Source: JAOAPY01 sp038237475
Lineage (GTDB): Bacteria; Acidobacteriota; Blastocatellia; Pyrinomonadales; Pyrinomonadaceae
Direction: 5' to 3'
Assembly: GCA_038237475.1 (NCBI GenBank)
Contig: JBBRYS010000001.1
Location: 581,864-645,863 of the forward strand
DNA: 64,000 nucleotides
The translations under genes and the position numbers were made by a program. Below the pieces are notes generated by a model that saw only the letters and a program-made list of their open reading frames with translations, ran no database searches and had not been told where the DNA came from. Position 1 is the first letter of the stretch; each line of letters opens with the position of its first letter. Below, piece after piece: positions 16,833 to 26,055 of this stretch.

Positions 16833-19379
16833 TCAGCTATCGCCGTTGTTGTTGGTTCTGAGAATCGCCTCGCGGCCGACCAGATAGAGTAATGCCATCA
16901 GGATCAGAAACGGCACCAGCGACCAAAGATCGGCGTTAAGCCCGCCGAACATGGGATTGTGCTTCGTGGCCCAGTCTTCGACGGACTTGTTGAAGTTCGC
17001 CAGGGCCGGCCGCGGTACGCCCTGCAGAATCGCGATCACAATCGCGGCCAGGGCGCCGCCGGCGATGTAACCCGAAGCCATCAGCACGCCGGGACTCTTA
17101 TCGGTTTCAGCGACCAGTTGATCCTCGGTCATTTTTTTATGCTGCAGTTTCTTGCGCAGATATTTGTCCACGCCCCAACGAATCATGCCACCAAGAAAAA
17201 TCGGGCTCGAGGACGACAGCGGCAGGTAAACACCAACCGCAAAGGCCAGCGAAGGAATGCCGCTCATTTCCAGCACGACGGCAATCATCACGCCCAGCAA
17301 CACCAGGCCCCAGGGCAACTGCCGGTTGAGAATTCCCTTGATGATGTAAGACATCAAAGTAGCTTTCGGGGCGTCGTACTTGGTCACAGCCGAACCATCG
17401 GGTCTGGTTCTGTGAATACCGTTAATTCCGGGATCTGCCAGATAGACCGGTACACCCTGATCGTTCAGGAGATAGCGTCCTGCCGGTCCACCCTCGGTGT
17501 CGGTCTTGTGCCACGGCCGGTACATGCCGCTGTCGGTATTAGCCTGCGGTCCTTTTAACTTTTCCGGCGCGCCGGCGTTGGCCGGATCGGTTTTTAGTGT
17601 GGCGGGAAAGTTTTCTTCAACTTTGTAGACGACCTTGCCGGATCCATCCACCAGATACTCGCCTGGATCAAGACCAGCTACTGCCGTTGCTCCAGCTTCA
17701 TTTTTCAGCACTCGATAGTTGCCCGCGATGGCTGGTTTAATTGAATCCGAATACGCCGGCAGTGAACTGGCCCGGGCCGGATCGATCGTGACGCTCTTGC
17801 TTGCCTCTTCAAAACCAATTCGCGGCACATAGACTGTAGCCGAGTCATTCAGCAGCAAAAGAATCGGACCTAAAATCAGCGCCGAAGCAAAGGCGCCCAC
17901 GAGGATGGCAATCTGCTGGGCCTTTGGCGTCGATCCAACCAGGAAGCCTGTCTTCAAATCCTGAGAGGTAGTCCCGCCGTTTGATGACGCAATACAAACG
18001 ATGCCGCCGATGGAAAGCGCGGTGATGTAATAGCTCGGTCCGGTCCAGCCAATCAACAGGAAAATCAAACAAGTCAACAACAGCGTGGCTACTGTCATGC
18101 CGGAGATCGGGTTAGACGATGAACCAATTTCACCTGTCAGACGCGACGAAACCGTCACGAACAGAAAACCAAAGGCCACGATTAGCAGCGCGCCCAGAAT
18201 ATTCCAACGCAGATTCAACTGCGGGAAGATCATGATCAGGCCGAGCAGGGCCACGATGCCGCCAATCACGAATTTCATCGACAGATCCTGATCCGTTCGA
18301 GGCGCATTGTCGGTCGCGGCTTGACCGCCACGCAGATCAGCGAGACCGCCTTTCAATCCGCTCCAGATGGTCGGGAGCGAGCGGAACAGACTGATGATGC
18401 CGCCCGCAGCCACGGCTCCGGCGCCGATGTAAAGCACATAAGCGCCACGAATCTGACCGGGACTCATTTCACTGATCGGGATCGTTCCCGGCGGCAACGC
18501 GGTGGTCATGCCTTCGCCAAAAAATTTGATCGCCGGAATCAAAACCAGGTAAGCGAGCACGCCACCTGCGCACATGATTGAGGCGATGCGTGGGCCAATG
18601 ATGTAGCCAACACCCAGCAATGCCGGAGAGATTTCAGCCGATACTGAACCGGCCTTGAAAGGCGCGCCAAAAATCTTTTCCGGCGTGTCCTTCCAGCCCT
18701 TGAAGCCGGTCATCAGGACCTGGTAAAGAAACCCGATGCCGAGTCCGGCAAAGATGGTTTTGGCCCCGGTCGATTCGCCTTCATCCACGACGCCGGGATG
18801 ACCTTTAGCGCCTTTGGCGGCAGCAGCGCGCGACTCCGCTGAAGCGCCTGCCTTCAGTACTTCAGCACAGGCCGTACCTTCGGGATATTTCAGATAGCCA
18901 TGCTGGGCCACAATCAACGCGCGCCGCAACGGGATCATCATGAGAATGCCGAGCAGGCCCCCGAGCATCGCCACCAGCATCACGCGGGTGAATTCCAGGT
19001 CGAGTCCCAGAATCATGATCGCCGGCATGGTCACGCCGACACCGAAGGCGATCGATTCTCCCGCTGAGCCCGCCGTCTGCACGATGTTGTTTTCAAGAAT
19101 GGTTGCGTCACGCATCCCAAACTTGGAGAACAAACGGAAAATCGTAATTGAAATCACCGCTACGGGAATCGATGCGCTGACGGTCAGACCAACCTTCAGG
19201 ACCAGGTAAAGCGAAGAAGCCCCGAACACCATGCCGAGCAGCGTGCCGATGATCAGCGGCAGCACAGTTAACTCCGGCATACGCACGCTGGCAGGAATAT
19301 ACGGCCTGAACGTAGCCAGGTAAGGGTTGGACGACTCCAGGCCCGCATGCTCTTTGGCGCCGACGCTTTCAGAAGACAT
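16833..19379 (-). CDS. OPT-family oligopeptide transporter
   Basis: The product has about 848 residues with many hydrophobic helices. The N-terminal half shows PELTVLPLIIGTLLGMVFGA, typical of the OPT family first helix, then NNIVQTAGSAGESIAFG and YPEGTACAEVLKAG, motifs characteristic of this family. A soluble insert of about 140 residues (near 520-680, containing PGEYLVDGSGKVVY and LLNDQGVPVYLADPG) interrupts the membrane part; this is unusual for the family's length (~600-700). The ATG at 19379 has GGAGG seven bases upstream and is preferred over the TTG before it. OPT proteins import peptides or metal chelates; the substrate is unknown. Confidence 0.92.
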   Translation of the reverse strand: MSSESVGAKEHAGLESSNPYLATFRPYIPASVRMPELTVLPLIIGTLLGMVFGASSLYLVLKVGLTVSASIPVAVISITIFRLFSKFGMRDATILENNIVQTAGSAGESIAFGVGVTMPAIMILGLDLEFTRVMLVAMLGGLLGILMMIPLRRALIVAQHGYLKYPEGTACAEVLKAGASAESRAAAAKGAKGHPGVVDEGESTGAKTIFAGLGIGFLYQVLMTGFKGWKDTPEKIFGAPFKAGSVSAEISPALLGVGYIIGPRIASIMCAGGVLAYLVLIPAIKFFGEGMTTALPPGTIPISEMSPGQIRGAYVLYIGAGAVAAGGIISLFRSLPTIWSGLKGGLADLRGGQAATDNAPRTDQDLSMKFVIGGIVALLGLIMIFPQLNLRWNILGALLIVAFGFLFVTVSSRLTGEIGSSSNPISGMTVATLLLTCLIFLLIGWTGPSYYITALSIGGIVCIASSNGGTTSQDLKTGFLVGSTPKAQQIAILVGAFASALILGPILLLLNDSATVYVPRIGFEEASKSVTIDPARASSLPAYSDSIKPAIAGNYRVLKNEAGATAVAGLDPGEYLVDGSGKVVYKVEENFPATLKTDPANAGAPEKLKGPQANTDSGMYRPWHKTDTEGGPAGRYLLNDQGVPVYLADPGINGIHRTRPDGSAVTKYDAPKATLMSYIIKGILNRQLPWGLVLLGVMIAVVLEMSGIPSLAFAVGVYLPLSSSSPIFLGGMIRWGVDKYLRKKLQHKKMTEDQLVAETDKSPGVLMASGYIAGGALAAIVIAILQGVPRPALANFNKSVEDWATKHNPMFGGLNADLWSLVPFLILMALLYLVGREAILRTNNNGDS

Positions 19380-19611
19380 CAAGTGACCTCCAGCAGAATG
19401 TGTTACAGGGAGAACGAGGGGATGAATAATCCTCGCTACTTTACACGCGCGAGCCGAAGCAGGGCAAGCGGATAGTAGGATGAGCTTTGGCCCAATGAGG
19501 TTGGCATGAGAGTCTTTTCTGGTTTCCTAATCAATAGCCGGTGATTTTTGTTGCCTGCTTTCCAGCGTCGTGATATCACGTTGCCTCTCTATCTGCTGGC
19601 CGGGAGAAACA

Positions 19612-21987
19612 ATGCGAATCAAAAGAGCGCAAATTCTTGTAGCCCTCTGCGCGATATTCATCAGCGGGGCAGTGATTTCCTTCGATTGGCTGTCGCCGAC
19701 AAAAGTTAATGCCGGCGCTGGACCAGCGTCCTCGATTCCGGCGCCGGAAGCTGTGCTTGGCTTCCGCCCGGGCGATGACCGCAAGCTGGCAAGTTGGCAG
19801 AAGGTGGTTGAGTATTTTCAAAAGCTCGCAGCTGCCAGCGATCGAGTGGAGTTCGCGGAGTTGGGAAGGACGACAATGGGCGCGCCGTTTGTCATGGCCA
19901 CTATCAGCGCGCCTGAGAACCTGGCACGGCTCGATGAGTATCGCAGCATCCAGCAGCAGTTGGCAGATCCGCGCAAGCTCGGCCCCAACGCCGACAGGAA
20001 AGCTGAGCAGCTGATTAAGCGAGGCAAGACTATAGTATTGATTACCTGCGGCGTTCACTCGAACGAGGTCGGTTCTTATCTTTCGAGCATGTTGATCGCA
20101 CATCGCCTCGCTTCTTCGGACGATCCTGAGATTCAGGAGATTCTGAAGAATACGATCGTCCTACTGGTGCCTTCACTCAACCCCGATGGTGTTGACATCA
20201 TTAAGAACTGGTACGACAAGACGCTCGGTACTCCTTATGAAGGCACGGATCCTCCAGAGCTCTATCACAAATATGTCGGGCATGACGACAACCGCGATTG
20301 GTATGCGTTCACTCAGGTCGAGACACAAATCACGGTCGATAAGATTCACAATGTCTGGCATCCGCAGATTGTTCACGACATCCATCAGCAGGGAGCGTTA
20401 GGCGCGCGGTTATTTCTGCCGCCCTACATGAAGCCCGTCGAGCCAAACGTGCCCAAGCAGTTAGTCGAAGGCTACACCGAGCTGGGCAGCTACATCGCAC
20501 GTGAAATGCGCGCCACGGGCTTTAAGGGGATTACGACGAATTCAACTTATGACGCCTGGACCCCAGCGCGCGCCTACTCGCATTATCACGGCGGCGTGCG
20601 CATGCTTTCCGAAACTGCATCCTGCCGGTTGGCTACACCGATCAAAGTAAAGTTTGATGAATTGAACTCGCGCGAGGGTTACGATCCGAAGCAAGCGACC
20701 GATAACTTTGGTCCGGTCTGGCGCGGGGGCGAGTGGCACCTGCGCGATATCACAAACCACATGACAACCGCCGCGGGTTTGTTGCTGCGGCACGCGGCGC
20801 AGCATCGCGAGCAGTGGTTACGACGCTTTTACGAGATTGGCAAAGAAGCAGTGCGGCCGCGAAAAAATGGCGAGCTGAAAGCACTGCTAATCTTACCCTC
20901 TAAAAGCGAACAAAGATTTTCCGATTCCCTGGGCACGAAGAATTCAGACCAACTGCTGCGGATTCTGGAAACCGGCGCCGTTGAAACTGAATCAGCCCGC
21001 CGCTTTACGCTTAACGGACGAGTTTACCCAGCCGGTACTGAAGTCATTCGCGCGGGACAGCCGTATTTCGCGTTCGCGAAAACCCTGCTCGAGGCGCAGC
21101 ACTATCCCGATCTGCGAGACGAATCTGGTCATCCCGTCGCACCTTATGATGTAACCGCCCATACGCTTTCGCTGCTGATGGGTGTTGAAGTGAAATCAGT
21201 TTATGGACCACTTCGCTTTGCCAGTCTGCTGCCACAGCCTGCCGTCAGGAACGGCGGTTGTGGCGATGGCGAGCTGCAGGCTGTTTATCGATCGCACCTG
21301 CCCGTGATTGATGAAGGGTGGACCAGATGGGTACTCGATAAGCAGGGTTGCACCAATTACGTCTCAGTCGAAGATTCACAAATTCGCGCGGCGGACCTCA
21401 GGAAGTTTCGAACCATCGTGATTCCCGATCAAGCGCCGCGGTCTATTCTTAACGGATACAGGACTGGCGCAATGCCTGAGGAATACACCGCGGGCCTGGG
21501 CGAGGAAGGAGTGAAGGGACTACGCGAGTTTGTTGAGCAAGGCGGCACGCTGGTCTGCCTAAACCGCGCCTCTGACTTTGCGATCGAACAGCTCAAGCTG
21601 CCGTTGCGAAATATCGTGGCTGGTTTGCCTCGCACAGACTTCTATGTGCCGGGCTCGATCCTGCGACTTGAACTAGACACTTCGAATCCCCTTGCCGCAG
21701 GCATGCCCAGAGAGTCGATTGCCTGGGCCGAGGACTCGCCGGTGTTTGAAGTTCTCAGCGGCGCGGACGAGAAGCGTCCGCCACAGGTGCGCATCATCGG
21801 CTGGTATCCCAAAGACAAAGATCCACTGCTTTCCGGATGGTTACTCGGCGGTGAGCGCATAAAAGGAAAGGCTGCGCTCGTCGAGGTCACGCTGGGCAAA
21901 GGCCGGATCATCCTCTTTGGTTTTCGTCCACAGTACCGCGGCCAATCGCTCGCGACTTACCCGCTCTTTTTTAATTCACTTCGTTAG
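19612..21987 (+). CDS. Secreted M14-family zinc carboxypeptidase with amidotransferase-like C-terminal region
   Basis: The product has about 791 residues from the ATG at 19612 (GGGAGA upstream). A signal or anchor segment lies at ~6-27. The peptidase domain covers ~60-370, with the zinc motif HSNE (~149-152, in GVHSNEVGS), VHDIHQQGA (~254) and MLSETAS as later active-site landmarks. The C-terminal part (~560-791) resembles the class I glutamine-amidotransferase-like fold that follows the peptidase in this subfamily (FVEQGGTLVCLNRASDFAI, then GKGRIILFGFRPQYRGQ). It probably degrades peptides or cell-wall fragments outside the cytoplasm. Confidence 0.9.
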   Translation: MRIKRAQILVALCAIFISGAVISFDWLSPTKVNAGAGPASSIPAPEAVLGFRPGDDRKLASWQKVVEYFQKLAAASDRVEFAELGRTTMGAPFVMATISAPENLARLDEYRSIQQQLADPRKLGPNADRKAEQLIKRGKTIVLITCGVHSNEVGSYLSSMLIAHRLASSDDPEIQEILKNTIVLLVPSLNPDGVDIIKNWYDKTLGTPYEGTDPPELYHKYVGHDDNRDWYAFTQVETQITVDKIHNVWHPQIVHDIHQQGALGARLFLPPYMKPVEPNVPKQLVEGYTELGSYIAREMRATGFKGITTNSTYDAWTPARAYSHYHGGVRMLSETASCRLATPIKVKFDELNSREGYDPKQATDNFGPVWRGGEWHLRDITNHMTTAAGLLLRHAAQHREQWLRRFYEIGKEAVRPRKNGELKALLILPSKSEQRFSDSLGTKNSDQLLRILETGAVETESARRFTLNGRVYPAGTEVIRAGQPYFAFAKTLLEAQHYPDLRDESGHPVAPYDVTAHTLSLLMGVEVKSVYGPLRFASLLPQPAVRNGGCGDGELQAVYRSHLPVIDEGWTRWVLDKQGCTNYVSVEDSQIRAADLRKFRTIVIPDQAPRSILNGYRTGAMPEEYTAGLGEEGVKGLREFVEQGGTLVCLNRASDFAIEQLKLPLRNIVAGLPRTDFYVPGSILRLELDTSNPLAAGMPRESIAWAEDSPVFEVLSGADEKRPPQVRIIGWYPKDKDPLLSGWLLGGERIKGKAALVEVTLGKGRIILFGFRPQYRGQSLATYPLFFNSLR

Positions 21988-22130
21988 GAGTGGCGATAAT
22001 TATGAGGTGATCGTTGCAGTTGGCAATCGCCGGTGCAACGCTCCGGAAACTTGAACCTTCACACACTGCGCACCGTATAAGAAATCGCACGGCGCAACGA
22101 TAAATTGGATGTAAAAGCGCCGACGCCTTA

Positions 22131-22823
22131 ATGGTTACCTTTATCTTTACTGCAATCGTTCTGCTGGCCTTCCTGCTGGTAGCACTTTATTTCTGGCAGA
22201 AACCGTCTTCCCGGCCCGAGATCGAAGGTCTGGATGACTCTCAATACAGCCTGCCGCGGACGGAACCTCGCCGGCTCTTCGAAGAAGTTCAGTACCAGCA
22301 GAATTCTGCCGAGAGCCTTGCAGCAACTCAGCGTGAAGATCTTCGGAACCGCTCGGCTGCCGGCGACCAAACTGCTGCCGGGGAAGCGCACAAAAACTTT
22401 GACTCCAGGTTTTATGATGAGATACTGACCGCACTGGTAAAGCAGGTCGAATCCGACGCGAAGCTGCTCTCGCTGCTTACTTACATCACACGCAATGAAC
22501 TCCCGGTCAACAAGGCATTGGCCCAGGCAACCATTGATTCATGGAAGCGATCACCTGATCGCGGTTCGACCTCAAGGACCATGCATATTACAGCACTCGC
22601 CGACGATGCTCGACTTTACCAGGACACCGTCGCCACCGTCCTTGACGTCTGGCGCAGGGGTTTATTAACCGATGTCACCCCGGCGGAATTGCGCGCCTTG
22701 TTCGATGGAGAGTTTTGGGTGCTGTCAAATACAACCAGGAATTCCGGGGCCGGCTTTATTTTAAAGCGCAGCCTCGCAAAAGCGCGTCGCGAACTGGAAA
22801 GCGCGATGCGCGTCAACCAATAA
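22131..22823 (+). CDS. Membrane-anchored protein of unknown function upstream of the SPFH gene
   Basis: The product has 230 residues. A single N-terminal membrane helix (~4-22, FTAIVLLAFLLVALYFW) is followed by a soluble, mostly helical and charged region. I recognise no domain. It ends 42 bases before the SPFH-protein gene in the same direction, so the two may be expressed together and work at the same membrane. The start is ATG 22131 without a strong ribosome site. Confidence 0.75.
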   Translation: MVTFIFTAIVLLAFLLVALYFWQKPSSRPEIEGLDDSQYSLPRTEPRRLFEEVQYQQNSAESLAATQREDLRNRSAAGDQTAAGEAHKNFDSRFYDEILTALVKQVESDAKLLSLLTYITRNELPVNKALAQATIDSWKRSPDRGSTSRTMHITALADDARLYQDTVATVLDVWRRGLLTDVTPAELRALFDGEFWVLSNTTRNSGAGFILKRSLAKARRELESAMRVNQ

Positions 22824-22865
22824 CTCCATGCTGCCACTGCCTCTGAAAGGTGAGGTCTAAATCTT

Positions 22866-25046
22866 ATGAGCATCGATATTTTTGAACTGCTGCCCGCTTT
22901 GGTGATCGGCTTTGTCATCCTAATCGCGTTGCTGATCATTCTGAGTCGTATCCTCGTTAACGTCGGAGCGAGAGAGATAGCCATCAAGGAACGGCGTTAT
23001 CTCGGCTCCAAGATGCCGCCCGGACGAGTAGTCGCCACCGAAGGTGAAGTTGGTATTCAGGCCGACGTGCTCAAGCCCGGTCTGCACTTGATCAGATTCC
23101 CTTTTGAGAAAGTCGTGCGCAAGGTGCCGCTGATTGAGATTGGCGCCGACGAGCTGGGCATAGTCGAAGCGATCGATGGCGAACCGATGGCCCCCGGGCG
23201 AATCTTTGCTCCGGATCGAGCACAGAATGCACATAACAATTTTCAGGATCCGATCGCGTTCATCAAACAGGGCGGCGTTAAGGGCATTCAACTGCGAACG
23301 CTGCCGCCGGGCTTGTGGCCGATTCACCCGTATCTGTTCCGTGTGTCGGTAGCCAAGACAACTGTGATTCCCCAAGGCAGGGTCGGCATCCTCATGGCCG
23401 CTGATGGAGCGCCGCTCGATGCCGGACGCCTGCTCGCCAAATCAATCTCCGGTCATCTCAGCTTTCAAAACGCTGAACTGTTCACGTCGTCGGGAGGACA
23501 GCGTGGACCACAGGTCGACATCCTGACGCCGGGAACTTATCGCATCCTGACGCAATCCACGCCGCTGGAAGGCGGTGAGGAAGTCAAACCGGGTTTGTTT
23601 GCGGTCAGGCTGTACGACGCTACGGTCATTAATGAAAACCAGATCGGCCTCGTCGAGGCGCTCGACGGCTCGCCACTGAATCCCGGCGATTACGTGGCTG
23701 AATCAGTCGCGGGTCACGACAATTTTCAGGATGGACACGAGTTCATCGATGGCAAGGGTCAACGTGGACCACAGAAAGACATTCTTTTGCCCGGCACCTA
23801 TTACATCAACCCTTTGCTCTTCAAGGTCATTCCCGAATCAGCCAAGGAGGTCAAGCCAGGCGAGGTCGCGGTGATCGTTTCCAACACCGGCAAGGATCCC
23901 TCAGACGACATTCGCCGCCAGATGGCCGCTAAGGTTAGAGAACGCATGGAGCGCGAAGAGAAAGAGCAGGCAGCACAATCGGCCGCCCATCTCGATTCGG
24001 TAGACGCTGCGGAAATCAAGAACGAGCTGATGAATGGCGACCCCGCTGACCGGCGGCTTGATGAGGGAGCGCACGAAGCCTATGTCGTGCCCGAAGGTTA
24101 TCGCGGCATACAGGAAACCGTGGTTGGCCCAGGCCGCTACTACGTCAACACACTCGCCATCACACCAATCATTATTCCTACCACTAACCAGACGGTGGAA
24201 TGGACTTCGGGTGAGGTCGTCAATACTTTTAATCCGTTCGAAGTCATCTCGAAGGACGGCTTCACGATGCAGTTGGAAGTGCGCGTTGTGTTTCGCGTCA
24301 AGCCTGAGGACGCGCCCTTCATGGTGGCCAAGATTGGCGGCATCGAACGTTTGATACAGAACGTAATGCATCCGCTGATCGATTCAATCTTTCGTAATCA
24401 GGCGTCAGAATCGTCGGCCATGGCTTACCTCCAGAACCGGCATGAAGAACAGGAACGCGCCGAAGCTCGGGTGCGCGCGCACTTGTTGAAATATCACGTT
24501 GATGTCGTCAACGTGCTTATCTGCCACATCCATCTGCCCGAAGAATTGATGAAGACGCAGACGGAAAAGATTCTCGCTGAACAGCGCCAGAGCATGTACA
24601 ACGCTCAGCGTGAAGCTGAAGACAAGCGCATTCAACTGGAACGCACCAAGTCGCAGGCCGACAACCAGAAGGACTTGATGGCCGCTACCGTGGGCGTTGA
24701 GATCTCCGGCAAGCGCGCCGAACAGCGCCGCTCAGAAGGCGAAGGCGAGGCCCACTACATCCTGCAAACCGGTAAAGCCGAAGCTGAAAAAGTGCGGCTG
24801 ATGGGCGAGGCCCAGGGTGTCGCTTATCGTGAGCAGGTCAACGCACTGGGAGCCCAGGGGGTCGCGCTCGTCGAAGTCCTGAAGGTGATCGGCGAAAAGG
24901 GTGTGCGCATCACACCCGACATCATGGCCTCTGGTGGTGCGGGCAGCGCCGATGGTGGCGGCGGTATTGGCACGCTGCTGTTGCTGAATCTATTTCGCAA
25001 CCAGATGAACCTGCCCTCGAGCAACGGCGAAAAAGCCGAACGGTAG
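22866..25046 (+). CDS. SPFH/band-7 (flotillin-like) membrane protein with three internal repeats
   Basis: The product has 726 residues. A membrane helix lies at ~7-30. Residues ~50-330 contain three copies of a ~80-residue unit, each with A-x-DG-x-P-x-x-P/AG, then FQ and a late PGxx motif (AIDGEPMAPG, AADGAPLDAG, ALDGSPLNPG; LPPGLWPI, LTPGTYRI, LLPGTYYI). A charged linker (~345-395) precedes the SPFH domain (~400-560) and a long coiled-coil (~560-660). The tail is Gly/Ala-rich (GGAGSADGGGGIG). SPFH proteins scaffold membrane microdomains. The triple repeat ahead of the SPFH core is unusual to me. Confidence 0.88.
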   Translation: MSIDIFELLPALVIGFVILIALLIILSRILVNVGAREIAIKERRYLGSKMPPGRVVATEGEVGIQADVLKPGLHLIRFPFEKVVRKVPLIEIGADELGIVEAIDGEPMAPGRIFAPDRAQNAHNNFQDPIAFIKQGGVKGIQLRTLPPGLWPIHPYLFRVSVAKTTVIPQGRVGILMAADGAPLDAGRLLAKSISGHLSFQNAELFTSSGGQRGPQVDILTPGTYRILTQSTPLEGGEEVKPGLFAVRLYDATVINENQIGLVEALDGSPLNPGDYVAESVAGHDNFQDGHEFIDGKGQRGPQKDILLPGTYYINPLLFKVIPESAKEVKPGEVAVIVSNTGKDPSDDIRRQMAAKVRERMEREEKEQAAQSAAHLDSVDAAEIKNELMNGDPADRRLDEGAHEAYVVPEGYRGIQETVVGPGRYYVNTLAITPIIIPTTNQTVEWTSGEVVNTFNPFEVISKDGFTMQLEVRVVFRVKPEDAPFMVAKIGGIERLIQNVMHPLIDSIFRNQASESSAMAYLQNRHEEQERAEARVRAHLLKYHVDVVNVLICHIHLPEELMKTQTEKILAEQRQSMYNAQREAEDKRIQLERTKSQADNQKDLMAATVGVEISGKRAEQRRSEGEGEAHYILQTGKAEAEKVRLMGEAQGVAYREQVNALGAQGVALVEVLKVIGEKGVRITPDIMASGGAGSADGGGGIGTLLLLNLFRNQMNLPSSNGEKAER

Positions 25047-25185
25047 GGAGTGGGATTATAGGGGACAGCGCACCGGCAAACGTTATATTGGATCCAGTAA
25101 CAACTGGTAGCCCGCGGCCGGTCAACCGAGACGCTAGGTGTGCCTCCTTGTCTCATAGGTGAGCGCCGGATGCTATACTGCCCTG

Positions 25186-25457
25186 GTGAATCTTGAGTGG
25201 GATGAAGCCAAGGCTGCGGCCATTTTGAGAAGCACGGAATTTCCTTTGCGGATGCTGCCGCTGTCTTCGACGACCCACTCTGTGTCGATTTCTATGACCC
25301 GGATCATTCCTTTGATGAAAGACGTTATCTCATCAATGGCGCAACGAAGGTGGGTCTCATATTAATCGTATCGTATACCGAAAGGAACGAGGTCGTTCGT
25401 TTGATTAGCGCAAGCGAAGTGACACCGACTGAACGTAAAGCCTATGAAGAAGGTTGA
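25186..25457 (+). pseudogene. BrnT-like toxin, broken by one frameshift
   Basis: The reading begins VNLEWDEAKAAA in one frame. After base ~25222 the family sequence continues only in the next frame: FEKHGISFADAAAVFDDP, then DERRYLINGATKVGLILIV and a C-terminal end at TGA 25455-25457. Adding a single A in the run at 25222 restores one BrnT-type chain of about 90 residues. BrnT is a ribonuclease toxin of type II toxin-antitoxin pairs. The gene is therefore dead as written, unless the missing base is a sequencing error. Confidence 0.75.
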
Positions 25458-25676
25458 ATCAGAATTAAAAGAAGATCTTCGACCAGTACGATCTGCGAGG
25501 TCTGCGGGTTCGGAAGCTCGGTCCTGGACGGAAAGGCTTTTGGGGACGTTGTCAGGTTGGAGCCTGACGTCGCAGATGTCTTCCCAGACGCCGACGCAGT
25601 GAATCAAGCGTTGCGCTTCCTCATCAGAGTTACGAAGGACAATCAAGAGCTCCGACCCACCAAGGGCGATGCCTGA
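25444..25676 (+). pseudogene. BrnT-partner antitoxin, broken by two frameshifts
   Basis: The gene starts ATG 25444, overlapping the end of the toxin, as usual for this pair. MKKVESELKE is in frame 1. The continuation FDQYDLRGLRVRKLGPGRK is in another frame (from ~25475), and DVVRLEPDVADVFPDADAVN, followed by ALRFLI, is in a third (from ~25540). The last segment is the conserved antitoxin C-terminus. Two indels are needed to rebuild it, at about 25474 and in the T/G-run at about 25535. With the frameshifted toxin this makes a fully decayed module. Confidence 0.65.
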
Positions 25677-25804
25677 CAAAGCTTGTTTGCAGCTGCCGGC
25701 ACGACAGCATGCTTTTCAAGTAACCTTTTTTCGTTCAGCTCGGATGCTGAGCGCGCGCTGCAGCTGAAGGCCATCGTTATGCGTTATCTCCTAGGGCAAA
25801 ACCT

Positions 25805-26055
25805 ATGCAACGATCCGAAGCGGAAAGAACGTTTGAAGTCGGAGCTAAGGATCCCCAAAGTTGGCTCTCACAAGCCAGACAACTGAGGATATCTGCGGAT
25901 GTCATTAAGCCAGAATTACAAAACGAAATTCCGGTTATGTTGGCTCCTATTGGAACCAACGAAAGATTTTCGGCTCTTATGAAATGCTTCATGATGTTGA
26001 ATGGTAGGCCATCGAAAATCTGATGAAGGGAATTCTAATTGGCAGGGACCAAGTG
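25805..26055 (+). pseudogene. Remnant of a HEPN-like gene, frameshifted and truncated
   Basis: An open frame from ATG 25805 reads SWLSQARQLRISADVI and later MKCFMMLNG, then stops at 26021-26023. Beyond about 26005 the next frame continues IENLMKGILIGRDQ. Joined, MMLNG...IENLMKGI is the helix motif typical of HEPN-like or related all-helical proteins (xMLxGxAxENxxKxxL). The remaining C-terminal half is missing; a secreted-protein gene starts at 26056 instead. This also shows that the first 11 codons read in front of that gene are relic sequence. Confidence 0.5.
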
